DNA from: Nautilus pompilius | Taxonomy: Eukaryota > Mollusca > Cephalopoda > Nautilida > Nautilidae | Reading direction: 5' to 3' | Assembly: GCA_018389105.1 (NCBI GenBank) | Contig: JACATO010000653.1 | Coordinates: 310,001-374,000, forward strand | Length of the DNA: 64,000 nucleotides | Part shown: piece after piece, positions 22,844-34,844 of the stretch | Layout of the letters: each line of letters begins with the position of its first letter | Position numbering within the stretch: position 1 is the first letter of the stretch | Program-made: the position numbers and the translations under genes | The notes under the pieces: model-generated | The model's database searches: none | The model's input: the letters and a program-made list of their open reading frames with translations, nothing else | What the model was told of the DNA's origin: nothing

Positions 22844-25800
22844 TAGTTTCTTGTCTCACTCCACCACCAACAGGTATTGTTGTTGTTTGCCGTTAAAATA
22901 TCCAACCCAGCCCCTGGGCTTAGCAGAATTTAAAATACAACTGTCTACAGTAAGATAATCAACAACAAAGAATATACCTTATCAAATAATTATGCATCAC
23001 TACTATTACTAGTAAAACAAATAATAACAGTAGTAATAATTTGAGCTCATTAATGTGGGTGGTAGTTGTTACTGTGTAGACTGTAGATGCTTACTTTTCT
23101 CACTAAACTTTAAAGATAGGAAAACCCTTTGAAATACTTGGTGTTGCATGACCAGCAGTCACACATGGGAAGAGAGGAATAAGAGTGCAGACTGAAAATG
23201 AGACCAAAGCTGCAGTCACTAGAACCATCAGTTACTTGCTCAAGGCCCGGAGTTACCCACTCTTCCACGGAGCTGAGCTCATAATACATTTGCCTCTATA
23301 TCAGCTAAAACCTTTCACTGCTGCGGTTCATGAAAGTTGTTCTAACACACACACACACACATTTAAAACAAATTTTTAAACACTAAATAAACATTCAGCC
23401 ATCTACAGAGATTATAGAAAAACAAATAACCAATTATTTAAAAAATAACGTGACAACAAAAAATGCAGAAGAGCTTTGCTTTGTTTCTAAATGAATGAAG
23501 TGACTGCCCTTGCAATTTAGAAACAAAGATACTTCTCTTTTTTATAGTCACTGATTAATGACATTTTTAATTACTGTACCAAGCTTAATCATGTTGTTTT
23601 TTTTGATATTACAAGGTAGAAATTAACTTTTTTTTACTAATAAAATTTCAAATGAAGTAATCAATAGCAGTAAAATAAGATTTGTGTGCTTACAGGTTGA
23701 CTTTAATAGCTAAAGTGATTAATTTTCATTTTATTTTTACATTGTTTCTTGTACATATTAAATTAACATTGCTTTTAATACAAAAAATGTAGCAATAATG
23801 CAGTACAAGTAAGGACTGGACATGCTCCATCAGTTACTGACCACATGTTGAAATAATACAATTTGTGGAGATGCTAAATATTACAGTACTAAGGATGTTT
23901 GTCTTTGCTTCAATATTATAATCAGGAGACAATTTATTCAACTTAAATAACGTTATACCCTGACATCTGCCAACTCTAAATGATCTGATAGGTGCCTACC
24001 AAATACTGGAGGTGGCTTCCTGACCTGTTATTGCACATTAGGTACAGAACAAATGGTGGACCTAGGCAAAAGCTGTGGTACTCAAATTAGTATGACAAAG
24101 ATGTTTCTGTGTTGTGGACATCAGTGTAAAAATCACACTAATTATTTTATTTTACTTTGTCACAATTTAAACAGACTTTAAATTTCTCATCTGACAACAT
24201 AAATCATCTACTAAATGGTCAAGATGGTAGAGAAATCAATACCATTTTCAGTGTTTATTGATATTTTTATTTTCTCTCTTCACAGATCCACAAAACCACA
24301 AGCAACTACATCAGCCAAAACCTGATCTCTCACCAAAGTTCATTTTTAATGCAAAGAAACATAGTGAAGCACTAACTTAGTAGTATGCAACTTATAAATC
24401 CCTATTTATTTTAAAACCCAATCTTAATTCCAGAATCCAGTAGTTAAAAAGGAAAACAAAAACAAAATGACCCTGCTAATAATGCTCTAAACAACAGCTA
24501 AGTTTACTATCAAACAGAAAATTTTAAAGTGTACAAATTTCTACAATCAGAATAATTTCAAAAGAAACAAAACGAGCAAACAAAAAAAGGAGTATTTTAG
24601 TGTTTAGCTAATTGTTGGGATATCCCATAATCCTGCAGCAGGGGTCAGCATGTCAACAGAATAAAATGACTAGCACAAATAGGTAATGCGTGCCAACTTT
24701 GGCTGCCCTAATGAATGTATTGTGAGTGTCATGATTTAATTAATCTATATTTCTTCATATTTTGCTGCCCTAAAATAAAAATTATAGTAGTATTTAAAAT
24801 ACATTCTATCAGTTGAGGTCCTGTGACTGTGGTACCTAGAGATGCACACATGTGATCCCCACCATTTGCAGATTTGCATTTTGGTTCCCTAAAGTCAGTT
24901 AGACACAATTTTATATTGATTTCCCTCATCCATTTTTACAAGTATTTCTTTAACCTCAATTTTCCTGATATCCAAACAACCAGTCCAGAAATCTTCTAGT
25001 ATTTTTAATTTTTTTTTTTTTGCTTTGGTGATTTTACAAATCTATGGCACCTATATGGTTAATGATATTAGCGCATTTCTGAATACTGATATTTCTTCCA
25101 CACTTGCAGACAGGAATCTCACTAATGAGGTATTTTATGTGACACTGCTAGAATCAACAAGTCCAGAGGGGTTCTTGCAAGGCCACCACATCTGACAAAT
25201 GATATCTGTCATGCTTTTTCACTTAAGAAGACAAACTATAGCACTTTTATTCACTACACAGATAAATATATTAATGGCAAGAACTAGTTCCTGGTCATAG
25301 TCCACCAAATCTCATGGACTTGCTGGTACAGGATTTTAACGATTCAACATCTCAGAGTCCCATTATACATCCTATCCATAATTTTTACACCAAAACTATC
25401 CTGCTAGACAAGCAAAAGGAAAAACTAAAATGATATAAGCTCCCCTGAAACTGCAAATTACTATATCTCATCAAAGTAAATGAAGAAACTAGCTGGAGCC
25501 ACAATTTAATGTGTAGAACTGAGCCATCCATCACACTGTAAACAATTAGCGGGCATGCTGAGGTCAGGATGTTAGTGACTTATAAATGCAACCTAACAGC
25601 TGTATGCAATTTTGTCATCGTCTTTCTTAGTTAATCTGTCAGATACTTGATACTCGAGTACAGTACTACCTTTACTTTTAGTTGCTTTTATTTCTCTGCC
25701 ATTCGCTCAGCATAATGAGGAAAGTTTCATTTTCAGACTTAATTCCCCAAAAGACCACAAAAGGTTGGGTGTAATATTAGGGGAATTTTCCTCTGGTTGT

Positions 25801-26483
25801 AAAACTTAAATCTCCTCCCTTTAGTGAATTAAAGATGCACGTGCAGTTTGCTCAAATGGAGTTCTTTAATCTAGCTCTTCTTGTCTCCGGATACAGGCAT
25901 CTCACCATCGCATTTGTCGACTACTTTCGTTTTGGCCGCAAGAAACTGGCTATCACAAGAGACATGACGTCAAACGAATATTTCTCTCCTTTTTAAAAGA
26001 CCATCACGTAAATTGAAAGTATGAATAAAGTTATAAAAACCATTATTGTTTTGGTTATGAGGAAAATAATAAATGTAAATTAATAATTTTACAACTTAAT
26101 ACAACCAGCAATAGTCTAGAAACACTTGTGTACCATCCATCCCCGGCAGACCATAATCTTTCTTTGTTACACGAAATTTGTAACAAAAAGAGTTAATGTT
26201 TACAAAAAGAAACATTTACTTTTCTTCTAGTTCTCCCCTAACTTCAGCCGTCACCACTACGTACTGTAATTTCCAAAAGTTGGAATGTGACAATGGAAAC
26301 GGCATTTACACGAAAAGTAAACAAAAAACATCAAGATTTTTAATATTCCTAACTAACAAACCACAGCATCGATGCCCACAAATTGTTTCAGTCTTTTTAA
26401 AATACTGTATATTACACTTCTTTTTTAAGTGTTAACAGTCTGAATATTTTTTTCCCCTATTTGACCTGACAAATGGAAAGATA
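22844..26483. other. Unassigned AT-rich DNA with one GC-richer island
   Basis: Mostly low-complexity AT-rich sequence, with a short (AC)n at 23344-23360. A GC-richer patch at about 25870-25980 contains a palindromic CRE-type TGACGTCA at 25965-25972. On the minus strand it contains a short open frame ending in GEMPVSGDKKS, with no identifiable family. A 79-codon frame at 26196-26435 is unsupported. Confidence 0.4.
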
Positions 26484-27005
26484 GGATTCTCTTACCAGTT
26501 TAGTATTTGGATTAATGGTAGCCTAGCGTTTCAGAGAAGGTGGCGAAGGGCCGCGGATGAGAGTCAAGGATTCTCTTACCAGTTTAGTATTTGGATTAAT
26601 GGTGGCCTAGTGTTTCAGAGAAGGTGGCGAAGGGCCGCGGATGAGAGTCAAGGATTCTCTTACCAGTTTAGTATTTGGATTAATGGTGGCCTAGTGTTTC
26701 AGAGAAGGTGGCGAAGGGCCGCGGATGAGAGTCAAGGATTCTCTTACCAGTTTAGTATTTGGATTAATGGTGGTCTAGTGTTTCAGAGAAGGTGGCGAAG
26801 GGCCGCGGATGAGAGTCAAGGATTCTCTTACCAGTTTAGTATTTGGATTAATGGTGGCCTAGTGTTTCAGAGAAGGTGGCGAAGGGCCGCGGATGAGAGT
26901 CAAGGATTCTCTTACCAGTTTAGTATTTGGATTAATGGTAGCCTAGTGTTTCAGAGAAGGTGGCGAAGGGCCGCGGATGAGAGTCAAGGATTATCTTACC
27001 AGCCT
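26484..27005. repeat. 84-bp GC-rich tandem array, about 6.2 copies
   Basis: Units start with GGATTCTCTTACCAG at 26484, 26568, 26652, 26736, 26820 and 26904, with a truncated seventh at 26988. Copies differ at only a few positions (for example GGTGGCC, GGTGGTC or GGTAGCC). Each unit carries a CCGCGG site, in contrast to the AT-rich surroundings. Because 84 is a multiple of three, one plus-strand frame stays open through all copies (28-residue repeat containing FQRRWRRAADESQGFSYQF). That ORF is most simply a by-product. On the minus strand each unit holds an AG acceptor-like site and a strong GTAAGAG donor, 27 nt apart. Confidence 0.95.
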
Positions 27006-27021
27006 GGCATCGCAATTTAGA

Positions 27022-27157
27022 AAGTATTCCATGAATTAAAAATTATAAATGCTGCACATTCTTGGAAAATAAACATACATTCGTGTTCATCCTGGTCTGG
27101 TGATCAGAGATACAGTAGCTATTTGGTCCTCCCTCCTCCTGTGGACTGGGGAATCAC
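27022..27157. repeat. Dispersed repeat module, copy 2
   Basis: Second copy of the module at 22725-22843, immediately downstream of the 84-bp array, with about 17 extra bases in the middle. The pair are direct repeats about 4.3 kb apart. Confidence 0.85.
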
Positions 27158-27740
27158 ATTGTTAACTTACAAGAAAAAACAGAAAGACACCAGACACTGT
27201 CTTCAGATAACGAACAGCAGTCTTATTTTATCCTTTTGAAAATAAGAGTTAACTGGATCCTAGAGCAAAAAACAAATAAAATAATTCAGGATAAGAAACT
27301 CAACGATCAGATTTTCTCGGTTTAAAGGATTTTCTGCGAACTAAACGTACAGTTGCCATGGAAACTTTACTTTGTTCAATTTAGTTTTATTTGCGTAGTG
27401 AGGAATTATGGACCGCAAACAAACAAACTACTCAATATTTAGGGAAACAGAAGATAGAATACCTTAAAAATTAAATCAGAATTATTAATTATATCGAAAT
27501 ATCGCTTTAATTTGCTTAAATTTGCCAATAACTGAAAGAAGAAGAAAAAAACCAGTCAGTGCTGGCAGATTGGAAAACCATGTGGAAAAAAGTTATGCAT
27601 TCAATTTAATTTAATTTTAATAAATTAAAATGTAAGTGTATTAACTATTCAGCATGCATGACAGTTAGCTGCCAACCTCTCAGAAGCAGAAATTAAATTA
27701 ACCTATTTGATTGCGTACAATTCAAACAGCTCCATCACTC
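27158..27740. other. Unassigned AT-rich DNA
   Basis: No gene or repeat recognised. It leads into the CpG-richer promoter region. Confidence 0.4.
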
Positions 27741-28029
27741 CTTCAGCAAAGGCGAAGCCGGTTCCCAGAAGGCCGTTGGTTTTCCTACAATACATTGCGC
27801 GGCCGCCATCTTGATGGCACATTACGAGCAGACGACAAGAAGCATTAATTGCTTAAAAATGACCCCCTACTCTGTCGTCGGGGATGGGATTGTTGGAGCT
27901 TCTGTCGCGGGATGCGATTAACTCCCCAAGTTTCTGCCCCCCCCCTCAGCCCGTTTCCCGCCATCTCCAGGAATTCTAAGAGCCCGGATAGTTACCCATT
28001 TGTCCCCGACTCTGTACAGCAGGGACATC
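27741..28029 (+). promoter_or_regulatory. CpG-rich promoter with YY1-type site
   Basis: A GC- and CpG-richer block rises out of the AT-rich background. It contains GCGGCCGCCATCTTGATGG around 27799-27817, whose core GCCGCCATCTTG (27802-27813) is the classical YY1 element found near the start sites of TATA-less housekeeping promoters. No TATA box is evident. It sits about 220 bp upstream of a good start codon and donor at 28030-28053. Transcription direction is inferred from those exons; bidirectional activity is possible. Confidence 0.5.
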
Positions 28030-28051
28030 ATGGAGGCCGTTCTGTTACCCA
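28030..28051 (+). CDS. Putative first coding exon of a host gene
   Basis: ATG at 28030 starts the peptide MEAVLLP, and one extra base precedes a canonical donor (A then GTAAGTAG, GT at 28052-28053). The open frame is tiny, so it is supported mainly by context: a CpG-rich YY1-type promoter just upstream, a donor of full consensus, and a next exon (28116-28356) whose open frame is exactly the one dictated by the single leftover base. A longer overlapping frame (27849-28055) reads through in another phase without a motif. I do not recognise the gene. Confidence 0.4.
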
Positions 28052-28115
28052 GTAAGTAGACTTGCATTGGTCATTTGTTTTTTTTAGAAGTAAGATATAT
28101 ATATATATATATCAG

Positions 28116-28356
28116 TAAAGCAGGCGTGTGGAAAATCATCCCGTGTTTACCTGTCTGAGTACGGGAGGCCTCAGATAGACCACCCCCACCGTCAGGGCCG
28201 AGCTGTCCGCCAGTACATAACGACTGACCCCCGTCAGCGGGTTGGGGATCCTTCCTGGTGTCTGGAATCCCGCTTCCCCCAGTTGGTCTGGTCTGACAGC
28301 AGCAGAAACTTATCTGGAGAACTGATTTTGTTACTGCAAGTGGACAACCAACAACG
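28116..28356 (+). CDS. Putative second coding exon of the same host gene
   Basis: An acceptor (TATATATATCAG, AG at 28114-28115) and a strong donor (ACG then GTAAGTAG, GT at 28357-28358) bound 241 nt. Entered in the phase left by the first exon, it is open throughout. It encodes about 79 residues including VYLSEYGRPQIDHPHRQG, RQYITTDPRQRVGDPSWC and FPQLVWSDSSRNLSGE. Composition is protein-like and GC-richer than flanking introns. The minus strand is also open here (28071-28367), which weakens the case, but that frame has no matching splice structure except a possible donor. No later exon could be identified, so the next intron is long. Confidence 0.42.
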
Positions 28357-28734
28357 GTAAGTAGCACGAATGGTGGTGGCGCCCCTTCATCACATGATGG
28401 CCAGTCTAAACCCCTAACCCCGACTGAAACCTAAATCCGGTAACTTCTTGCTGGGCCAAGCATTTCCTCCCCAATTCTGCCTTCATTTAATCCCTTACCT
28501 GTCCTGGGTACGGTACTCAAACAAACCATACACTCATAAGCTACATGCGCCATAGAAGATTCTTCTGGTGAACCCATCCTATGTCATATCCCCTGGAACT
28601 GTTGGAGGGGGGCAGGGGGGGGCGCATGTTTTCGAAGGTTGAGATGCAAAGTTATTAGTTTTTTTTTTTTAAATTTGTGATGTGTACCCCTTTTTAATTC
28701 CGGTTGAAAGTGTTGCCTTCTGAATGGCTACATT
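28357..28734. other. Putative intron, no feature
   Basis: Follows the donor of the putative second exon. A G-rich stretch near 28605-28622 and a T run near 28660 are the only notable composition features. Confidence 0.35.
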
Positions 28735-28934
28735 CAAACAATGACAGGGTTTCGTTATTTGTCAGTGTTGTCTAACTACTGCTACAAGGTGGTCCCACAT
28801 CCAAACAATGACAGGGTTTCGTTATTTGTCAGTGTTGTCTAACTACTGCTACAAGGTGGTCCCACATCCAAACAATGACAGGGTTTCGTTATTTGTCAGT
28901 GTTGTCTAACTACTGCTATAAGGTGGTCCCACAT
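28735..28934. repeat. 67-bp tandem repeat, three copies
   Basis: Copies begin CAAACAATGACAGGGTTTCG at 28735, 28802 and 28869 and are almost identical (one C/T change in the third). No coding role is seen. Confidence 0.92.
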
Positions 28935-29483
28935 GACAAACAAAATATGTCTTTATATCATGATAATGAACATTTTCTGCAGATCAGTTAGTGAGGTTCA
29001 TCTGAGCATAATAGCCAAAGTATCAAAATGCATGTTTCCACACCAGTTGACATTACAGGAACTCTGAATTTGAGGTAAAATAGGATAGATTTTAAGTTGT
29101 TATCATTTTTTTTTAAATTATAAGTTAATTAGTATTTTCAACATTTTTCCCATCAGCATTAGTTCAAACTTCAGACATTAACTTATTAACCTGTCACTCA
29201 GATGCCTTTTTTTTTTTTTTGTCAGAAACTTGACAACTTTTGTTTGTACTCTGCTGACAGATGTCAGGTTTCAATTCTTGTGCTGATACCACTTGCACTA
29301 ATGCTGACAAATGCATTTCTGTTAATTGTGATCTCTTGGGACTCCTTTCTTTTCATGAGAAAAAAAAAAAAGGTTGTTAACACATATGTATCAATGAACA
29401 TCGCACATATTTGGCAGGAAAATTGAATCATCTTTGGGAATCAATCCACAGATAAATAGGAATAAAAGTTTGGTACACTAATC
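28935..29483. other. Unassigned AT-rich DNA
   Basis: Contains T runs and a hydrophobic open frame at 29202-29426. That frame follows a pyrimidine-rich AG but does not match the phase needed by the 28-kb gene. It is not called. Confidence 0.4.
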
Positions 29484-30495
29484 TCATTTAAACTTTTGTT
29501 TAAAAATTGAGTCACATTGCATTTCAGTGAAATAAATCAGTACAGTGAACATGGCAAATCTTAAGATCTGAAACTTAACTTCAAATTCACTTCTTAGTAA
29601 TTCAATATTTTGTGCATAGTCATTGAACTCTAGGTGTGTCTCACTCAGACTTAAGGATTTTCTGGTTTCAAAATGTACCAAATGACCATTCTTTAGTTGA
29701 ATTTCCCAGAGCCAAAGTTTCCTTTGAAAGGCTTTTATGTTGTCATACATGGATGTAACTAGTTTCTTTCTCCTTTGAAGTTGTATGTTAAACTCATTTA
29801 GGTGCCTTGTGATATCAACTAAAATTGCCAGATGCCATTTAATACTTTTAATCTCAGCAACATCTGGTTCTTTCATTTCCAGGAATATAGTGATTTCATT
29901 TCTGAAATCAAAAAATTTTCAGCACCTTGTGACATGACAACCAGCGAACTTTGTATAATATAGCAAATCTTCATACTCACTTTCCATATCTAGAAAAGGA
30001 AGTAAACTGCTGACTATACTACTCATTTTAAAATTTACACATTCACCCACTATGTTCTGAGTGAGACTTATGTTTTTTTAAAATCTTTCACTTTATTGGA
30101 TGGTTTCAGTCAAGCACTCTTAAATAAACTGGCCTTCTGTGAGGTTTTGAGTGTGATGCAATTAAATGAGACAACACATGGCTGACTCTCACTGCTGACA
30201 CTTATTTTATTAAGTGTGTGAAAAATACTGTTGTTGTTTAGGTGAAGATTTTAACTTGCTCAGTTTATCTACCCTACACTTCCCTGAAAACTTGTTACAT
30301 ACACCTTTCCCTGTGAGTTTCACAATGGTGTCTAATGGTGTACTCTTTGCAAATGCTGATTGTTTGTGAACAAGTCAGACACACGACATTGCTGTTACTT
30401 TGAGTAACAAAGTATTGCTCTTGCCACTTCTCTTGAAACATGGGACCTTTTTGTACTTTGCGCTTTCTACTTGAAGATGGCTTTGAGAAGGACAT
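29484..30495 (-). pseudogene. GTF2IRD2-like hAT transposase, internally deleted
   Basis: The N terminus at 30495 encodes FQEKWQEQYFVTQSNSNVVC and an IRHHCETH-type finger, typical of the family's first domain. Near 30160 the frame continues with VLSHLIASHSKPHRRPV. After a gap, 29876-29484 encodes HLAILVDITRHLNEFNIQLQ and MYDNIKAFQRKLWLWEIQLK, then LVHFETRKSL. The central catalytic part is missing, and stops break the rest. It is a different copy from the one at 7125-8680, more complete at the N terminus and lacking the hATC end. No terminal repeats were identified. Confidence 0.8.
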
Positions 30496-32486
30496 CTTTC
30501 GGGGCTACGAAACACTTGCACGAGTTAATGAAAGGACACAACCACATTACAGTAAAGCTAGTTGAGACCTATCAGTTTAGTTTAAATTCTAGTTTAGTCA
30601 TGTGCTAGTGCTGTTTACACACTGCAACTTGGTTTGCATGGATAAATAATGATTGTCTTTTTTAATGTCTACAGTATAATGATTTATTATATGTATGCTG
30701 GCTGGGCTGTTTTTATTTCTTGTATAAGATATTGGAATTCTCTCTCATATACAAAGTCTTAAAACTTAATGACTACAATTTTAGATTGCTTCAGTAGCTA
30801 TAGCAATTATAAATTTTGCAAAGGTGCATATGTATTGTTGTTTATAAATGTGTTAAAAGTTAACCATCAAAGTTCTCCCACATGGGTAATAATTAACTGT
30901 TTAGTTGTTCAACAAACTTGATATACCAAAGCTGAAATGTATGGTAACTTCAAAGTAGCTCATTTATAAGATTAATGTGATTAAGTACATGCTGTTCAGC
31001 AACAATATTACATACAAAGTTGCAGGTGCAGGGAGTTGATGGATTGATGAATCAAATTTTTAAAGAAGGCAAAATTTTAGTAAAAGTGGGTTTGTTTATT
31101 TTATTAAATGATTGATACAAGTGCAGAAACTGATGGTGCTTTACCCTGTCATTGTCTTCATTCTGTTTAACATGGTTACGAAAATGTGAGTGTGCAGTAA
31201 ATGAAGAGATTTCTGCAAATTGACCGCTTTATCAATTGTTTCCTTTTGTAACAACATAAGAAGTTGTTTTTTCTGATTATTAGGTAAAACATTAAAGAAA
31301 TTTAATAGGATAGCAGCTGCAGATTCTTCTTCTAGAAAATATTTTAAAATTCTATCCATTATGCTGTGTTTTAATTATTTCATTATTGACTAAACCCTTT
31401 TTAAGATGTTGATTCCCTGTTCTACTCGCTACATTATTTATCATAGGTTTATTATTTTTTCTGTCACTCTAATTTTTTTTCTGATAAAAGCTGAGTGTCT
31501 AGCAGTGAAATAAATACAGAAGAACACCAGGGATCCAGTAAAGCTGTTGAATTAAACAGACCAGTTTTGGGAGAGACATTCCATAAAATCTTAAAGTAAC
31601 ACAGCTGGAGCTAAGACAAAGTGAGATAGCAACGCATAATTAATTTTCGGTTAATTTATGAAAAATATTTTAAATTTAAATTTCTTTTGTGTTGCTTTTT
31701 TGACATCATTAGTGATTAACTGACCTTTATGTCTTTTCATCATGTTTCTGTTACGTTCTCTTAAAGTAGTATGGATAGCATTTGAAGTAATTAGATATCT
31801 TCTTTATTTTTTAGCCAGGAATGTAAACACACACACAAAAAAAAAAATCTAGTAAATTATTTTTTTGGCATCTTCAAAAATATTTTGAATAAATAAATAG
31901 CCACATTTTTTGTGCAATTAAAAAAAAAATCTGGTATTGGAAAGTTATTTATCTAATTATATGCAAAGTCTTCAGAAAATATTCTTTCTTTTTTTCCCGA
32001 TGTAATGTGCAGCTGTAAATTTGGAAATGAAAATGGTGAAATGTAAGAAATATTTAGTCTCTTTGAGCCAGATATGTTAAGTCTGTTATCTAAAGGAATT
32101 AAGTAACACCAACATAATCTATAAAAACAGTGTTGTTTGTGTATATATGTTGAATTTTTTCAATTTAAAATTATGATCCTTACTCTTTAATTACTTACAT
32201 TTGCACAGCATATTCAAGATTTTGGCCAATAAAAGAAATGAGATATTAAAATTTTATTTTGTTTGATAAATTGATTTTGAAATACTTGAGCAAAATATGT
32301 TTGGTTTTTTTTCCTTTTGATTCTGCAAAAGGAAATACGTTTCAGCAAAATTTTTCAAAAGTAGCGGAAAATATTTTCCATAGAAATCCTAAAATGTAAA
32401 ATTGGTAATGAACACAACAAAAGTACACTCAGAAGTGTTTTACTAATTTGTTTCACACAATTGATTTAGTTAGTTAACACTTACTA
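30496..32486. other. Unassigned AT-rich DNA
   Basis: No gene recognised. A 72-codon minus-strand frame at 31141-31359 has no family resemblance. Confidence 0.4.
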
Positions 32487-33717
32487 CAGTACTGGGCAAA
32501 AGCCTGAGGAAACTTTGCAAAAATGCTAATGCTTGTTTTGCTTTTATTCAGAATAATAAGCAAATGAAAATGGAAAAAATATTAATCAATAATAGACAAA
32601 ATAATGTCTCCATGAACAAAGTAATACCCAACATAAAATAAGTAGTATAACCAGAATTTAAAGATGTGCCATTTAAGAAATTATCAAAAAATGCAAAGAC
32701 ACTGGTTTATTTTCTAATAGGAAAAGGAGTGGATGAACCAGAAATCTATTTCTAAAAAATGAACAGTACCTAAAGATAATGTCTCTGAATCATAGAAAAA
32801 TGTCTAGCAAAGAAATAAAGTGACATTTGGCAGAATTCTCAGGGCTTCAGGTCCATGATTCTACAGTATGAAGATTCTTGGAACAATGTGGACTTAAAGG
32901 ATGAGTGGCAGTGAAGAAATCATTTTTATGTAATCGGAATAAGGCTAGGCAACTAAAATATGCATCCCAACACTGAAACTGGACTTCAAAACAATGGAAC
33001 AAAGTCCCTCAGTCAGATGAATCAAAGTTTGAAATTTGGGGATCTAATAGAAAGTAGGACATAAGAAGGATTGGAGAAGAGCATAGAAAATGTCTGCAGC
33101 TTACAGTAAAGCATGATGAATGTTGTATATTCGTGGTTGGGGTGTATCTCAGCCATGGGTATTGGAGATTTAGTAAAAATAGAAAGAAATCTGAATGCAG
33201 CCACACACAACCAAATTCTTATTCACCATGCTATTCCTTCAGTATTTCAATGTATTCTTAGTTCAACATGAGTGATCCAAAACACTGCCATTGTTGTCAA
33301 AAAATATGATGCAAAAAAAAAAAAATGTGGAGGGCTAGATATATTAGTGTTGCCTCCACAAAGCCCTGACCTTCATTTTATTAAACATGTGTAGGAATAC
33401 TTGGACAGAATAAAATTAACAGCAGCTAAGAACTATGGATTGACTTTGGGCAATGCTTCCGGATGCATGGAACAACATTCCAGCTGATATTTATTTGAAA
33501 TTACAAGATAGTTTCCCCAAGATGTATTCAGGCAGTCATGAAAGAAATGGGTGGCATACTAGATATTAGTATACATAATTTTTATTTTATCATTTTTTCA
33601 TCTTGTTTACTGTACAATATTCATTTATTAAATTGTATGTCTCATTTGTTGGTTTTATTTCTACAATTGAACTTATGAATGAAAATCTAGATAGTCTAAG
33701 ATTTCTGCACAGTACTG
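32487..33717 (+). mobile_element. Tc1-like transposon fossil with TA target duplication
   Basis: The left end starts CAGTACTGGGCAAAAGCCTG at 32487. The right end on the complement starts CAGTACTGTGCAGAAATCTT at 33717. Both are flanked by TA (32485-32486 and 33718-33719). Within, the plus strand encodes QSDESKFEIWGSN (first catalytic Asp, about 33010-33050) and PPQSPDLHFIKHVWEYLD (third catalytic region, about 33355-33400), where the usual N-P-I-E has become H-F-I-K. Many stops, an A run at about 33310 and loss of the catalytic Glu show it is long dead. Confidence 0.85.
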
Positions 33718-34844
33718 TATATATACCTCTAAAATTTTTTTCTAAATTGGTGAATTACCACACGAAAGTCAATCATTGTTTGAAAAATTCCAAAGTTTAA
33801 TAATGACTGAATACCATGAGATACTCTAAAATTGCATAATTATAGTTTTGTTGCTAAAATTATTCAATCTTGCCATCATCAACAGTGATAAAACTTGATG
33901 GCATTTTTTTTCCTTTTTGCTAAACAGCCTAAATACAAATTTATAAAGTTGTATTTGTAATTATTAGGTTTTAAATTATACTTTCATTTTCAAGAAAATC
34001 CTTTATCATTCTAATACTGTCATTTAAATTTTTTTTGCATTTATGTGTCAGATGAAGTGCTTCAGTAAATAAAATAAATAAATATTTTTTGGGGGTAGGC
34101 TAGAATGAGCTAATTATTTTACTTTTAATTTAAATTATTTTAAATAAACTGAATTTTACTTTGTTTCAGGTCAGTGTTAAACTAAATTACCAATAGATGC
34201 ATGTGTGTGCATTCAAAATAAATAAAACTAATTGTATACACCTGTTACTTCATCATTTTATTGCCAAAATAAAGAAGAAAATTGGTTCACTTTATTTCAA
34301 TTTATTAAAGATTTAAAATGCAACTAAACATGGGAAAAATTTAATAAAAAGTTGACTATTATTTCTGTGATTAAGCTGGTTTATTTATCTGATGTGATGT
34401 ATTATTTTCAAAGTTGATAAACAGTAGAATTTCCACATACAAATCACAAAATCTAGCAGCTTACATTTCTTACTACATAAAGCACAAGTAATGACGATGT
34501 CTTACATTAACATACGACTAGTGATTTATTACATCAAAAAAAAAGTAAAGGTAATTTTAAAATATGGAAACTGTTAAAGCCACATTTTCAGAAATTAAAC
34601 CGATATAATTTATTTTCAGTTACTTCATATCAGGGATAAATAGAACAAATTGAATTTTTAAGTAAAATGAAGTATTTTTTCCAAGAAGAATATTTTTTTA
34701 GTGGGGGAGGGTTAATTAATGTTCATTATTTTTATGGAAATTTTATCCATAATTTATAACAATAGTAATAAGATTAAATGTATTTCTTAATAGAAATAGA
34801 ATGTAAAGAAGCAATAACAAACCGTTTGTCTGAATTGATTGTTA
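33718..34844. other. Unassigned AT-rich DNA downstream of the first GPCR gene
   Basis: Very AT-rich. It lies 3' of the minus-strand receptor gene and may hold its untranslated region, but no clear cleavage signal was fixed. Confidence 0.4.

Noticed and set aside
26610..27020. 136-codon repeat ORF through the 84-bp array
   Set aside because: The frame is open only because the unit length is a multiple of three. No start context or similarity supports a protein.
27849..28055. 68-codon ORF in the CpG-rich region
   Set aside because: It overlaps the better-supported MEAVLLP exon in another phase and shows no motif.
28071..28367. Minus-strand 98-codon ORF opposite the putative second exon
   Set aside because: It has a possible donor but no matching upstream exon; the plus-strand phase match is the stronger explanation. 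Not fully excluded.
29202..29426. Hydrophobic ORF after a strong pyrimidine tract
   Set aside because: It looked like a third exon with a membrane segment, but the phase does not fit the preceding donor.
31141..31359. 72-codon minus-strand ORF
   Set aside because: Compositionally plausible but unsupported by any motif or neighbour.
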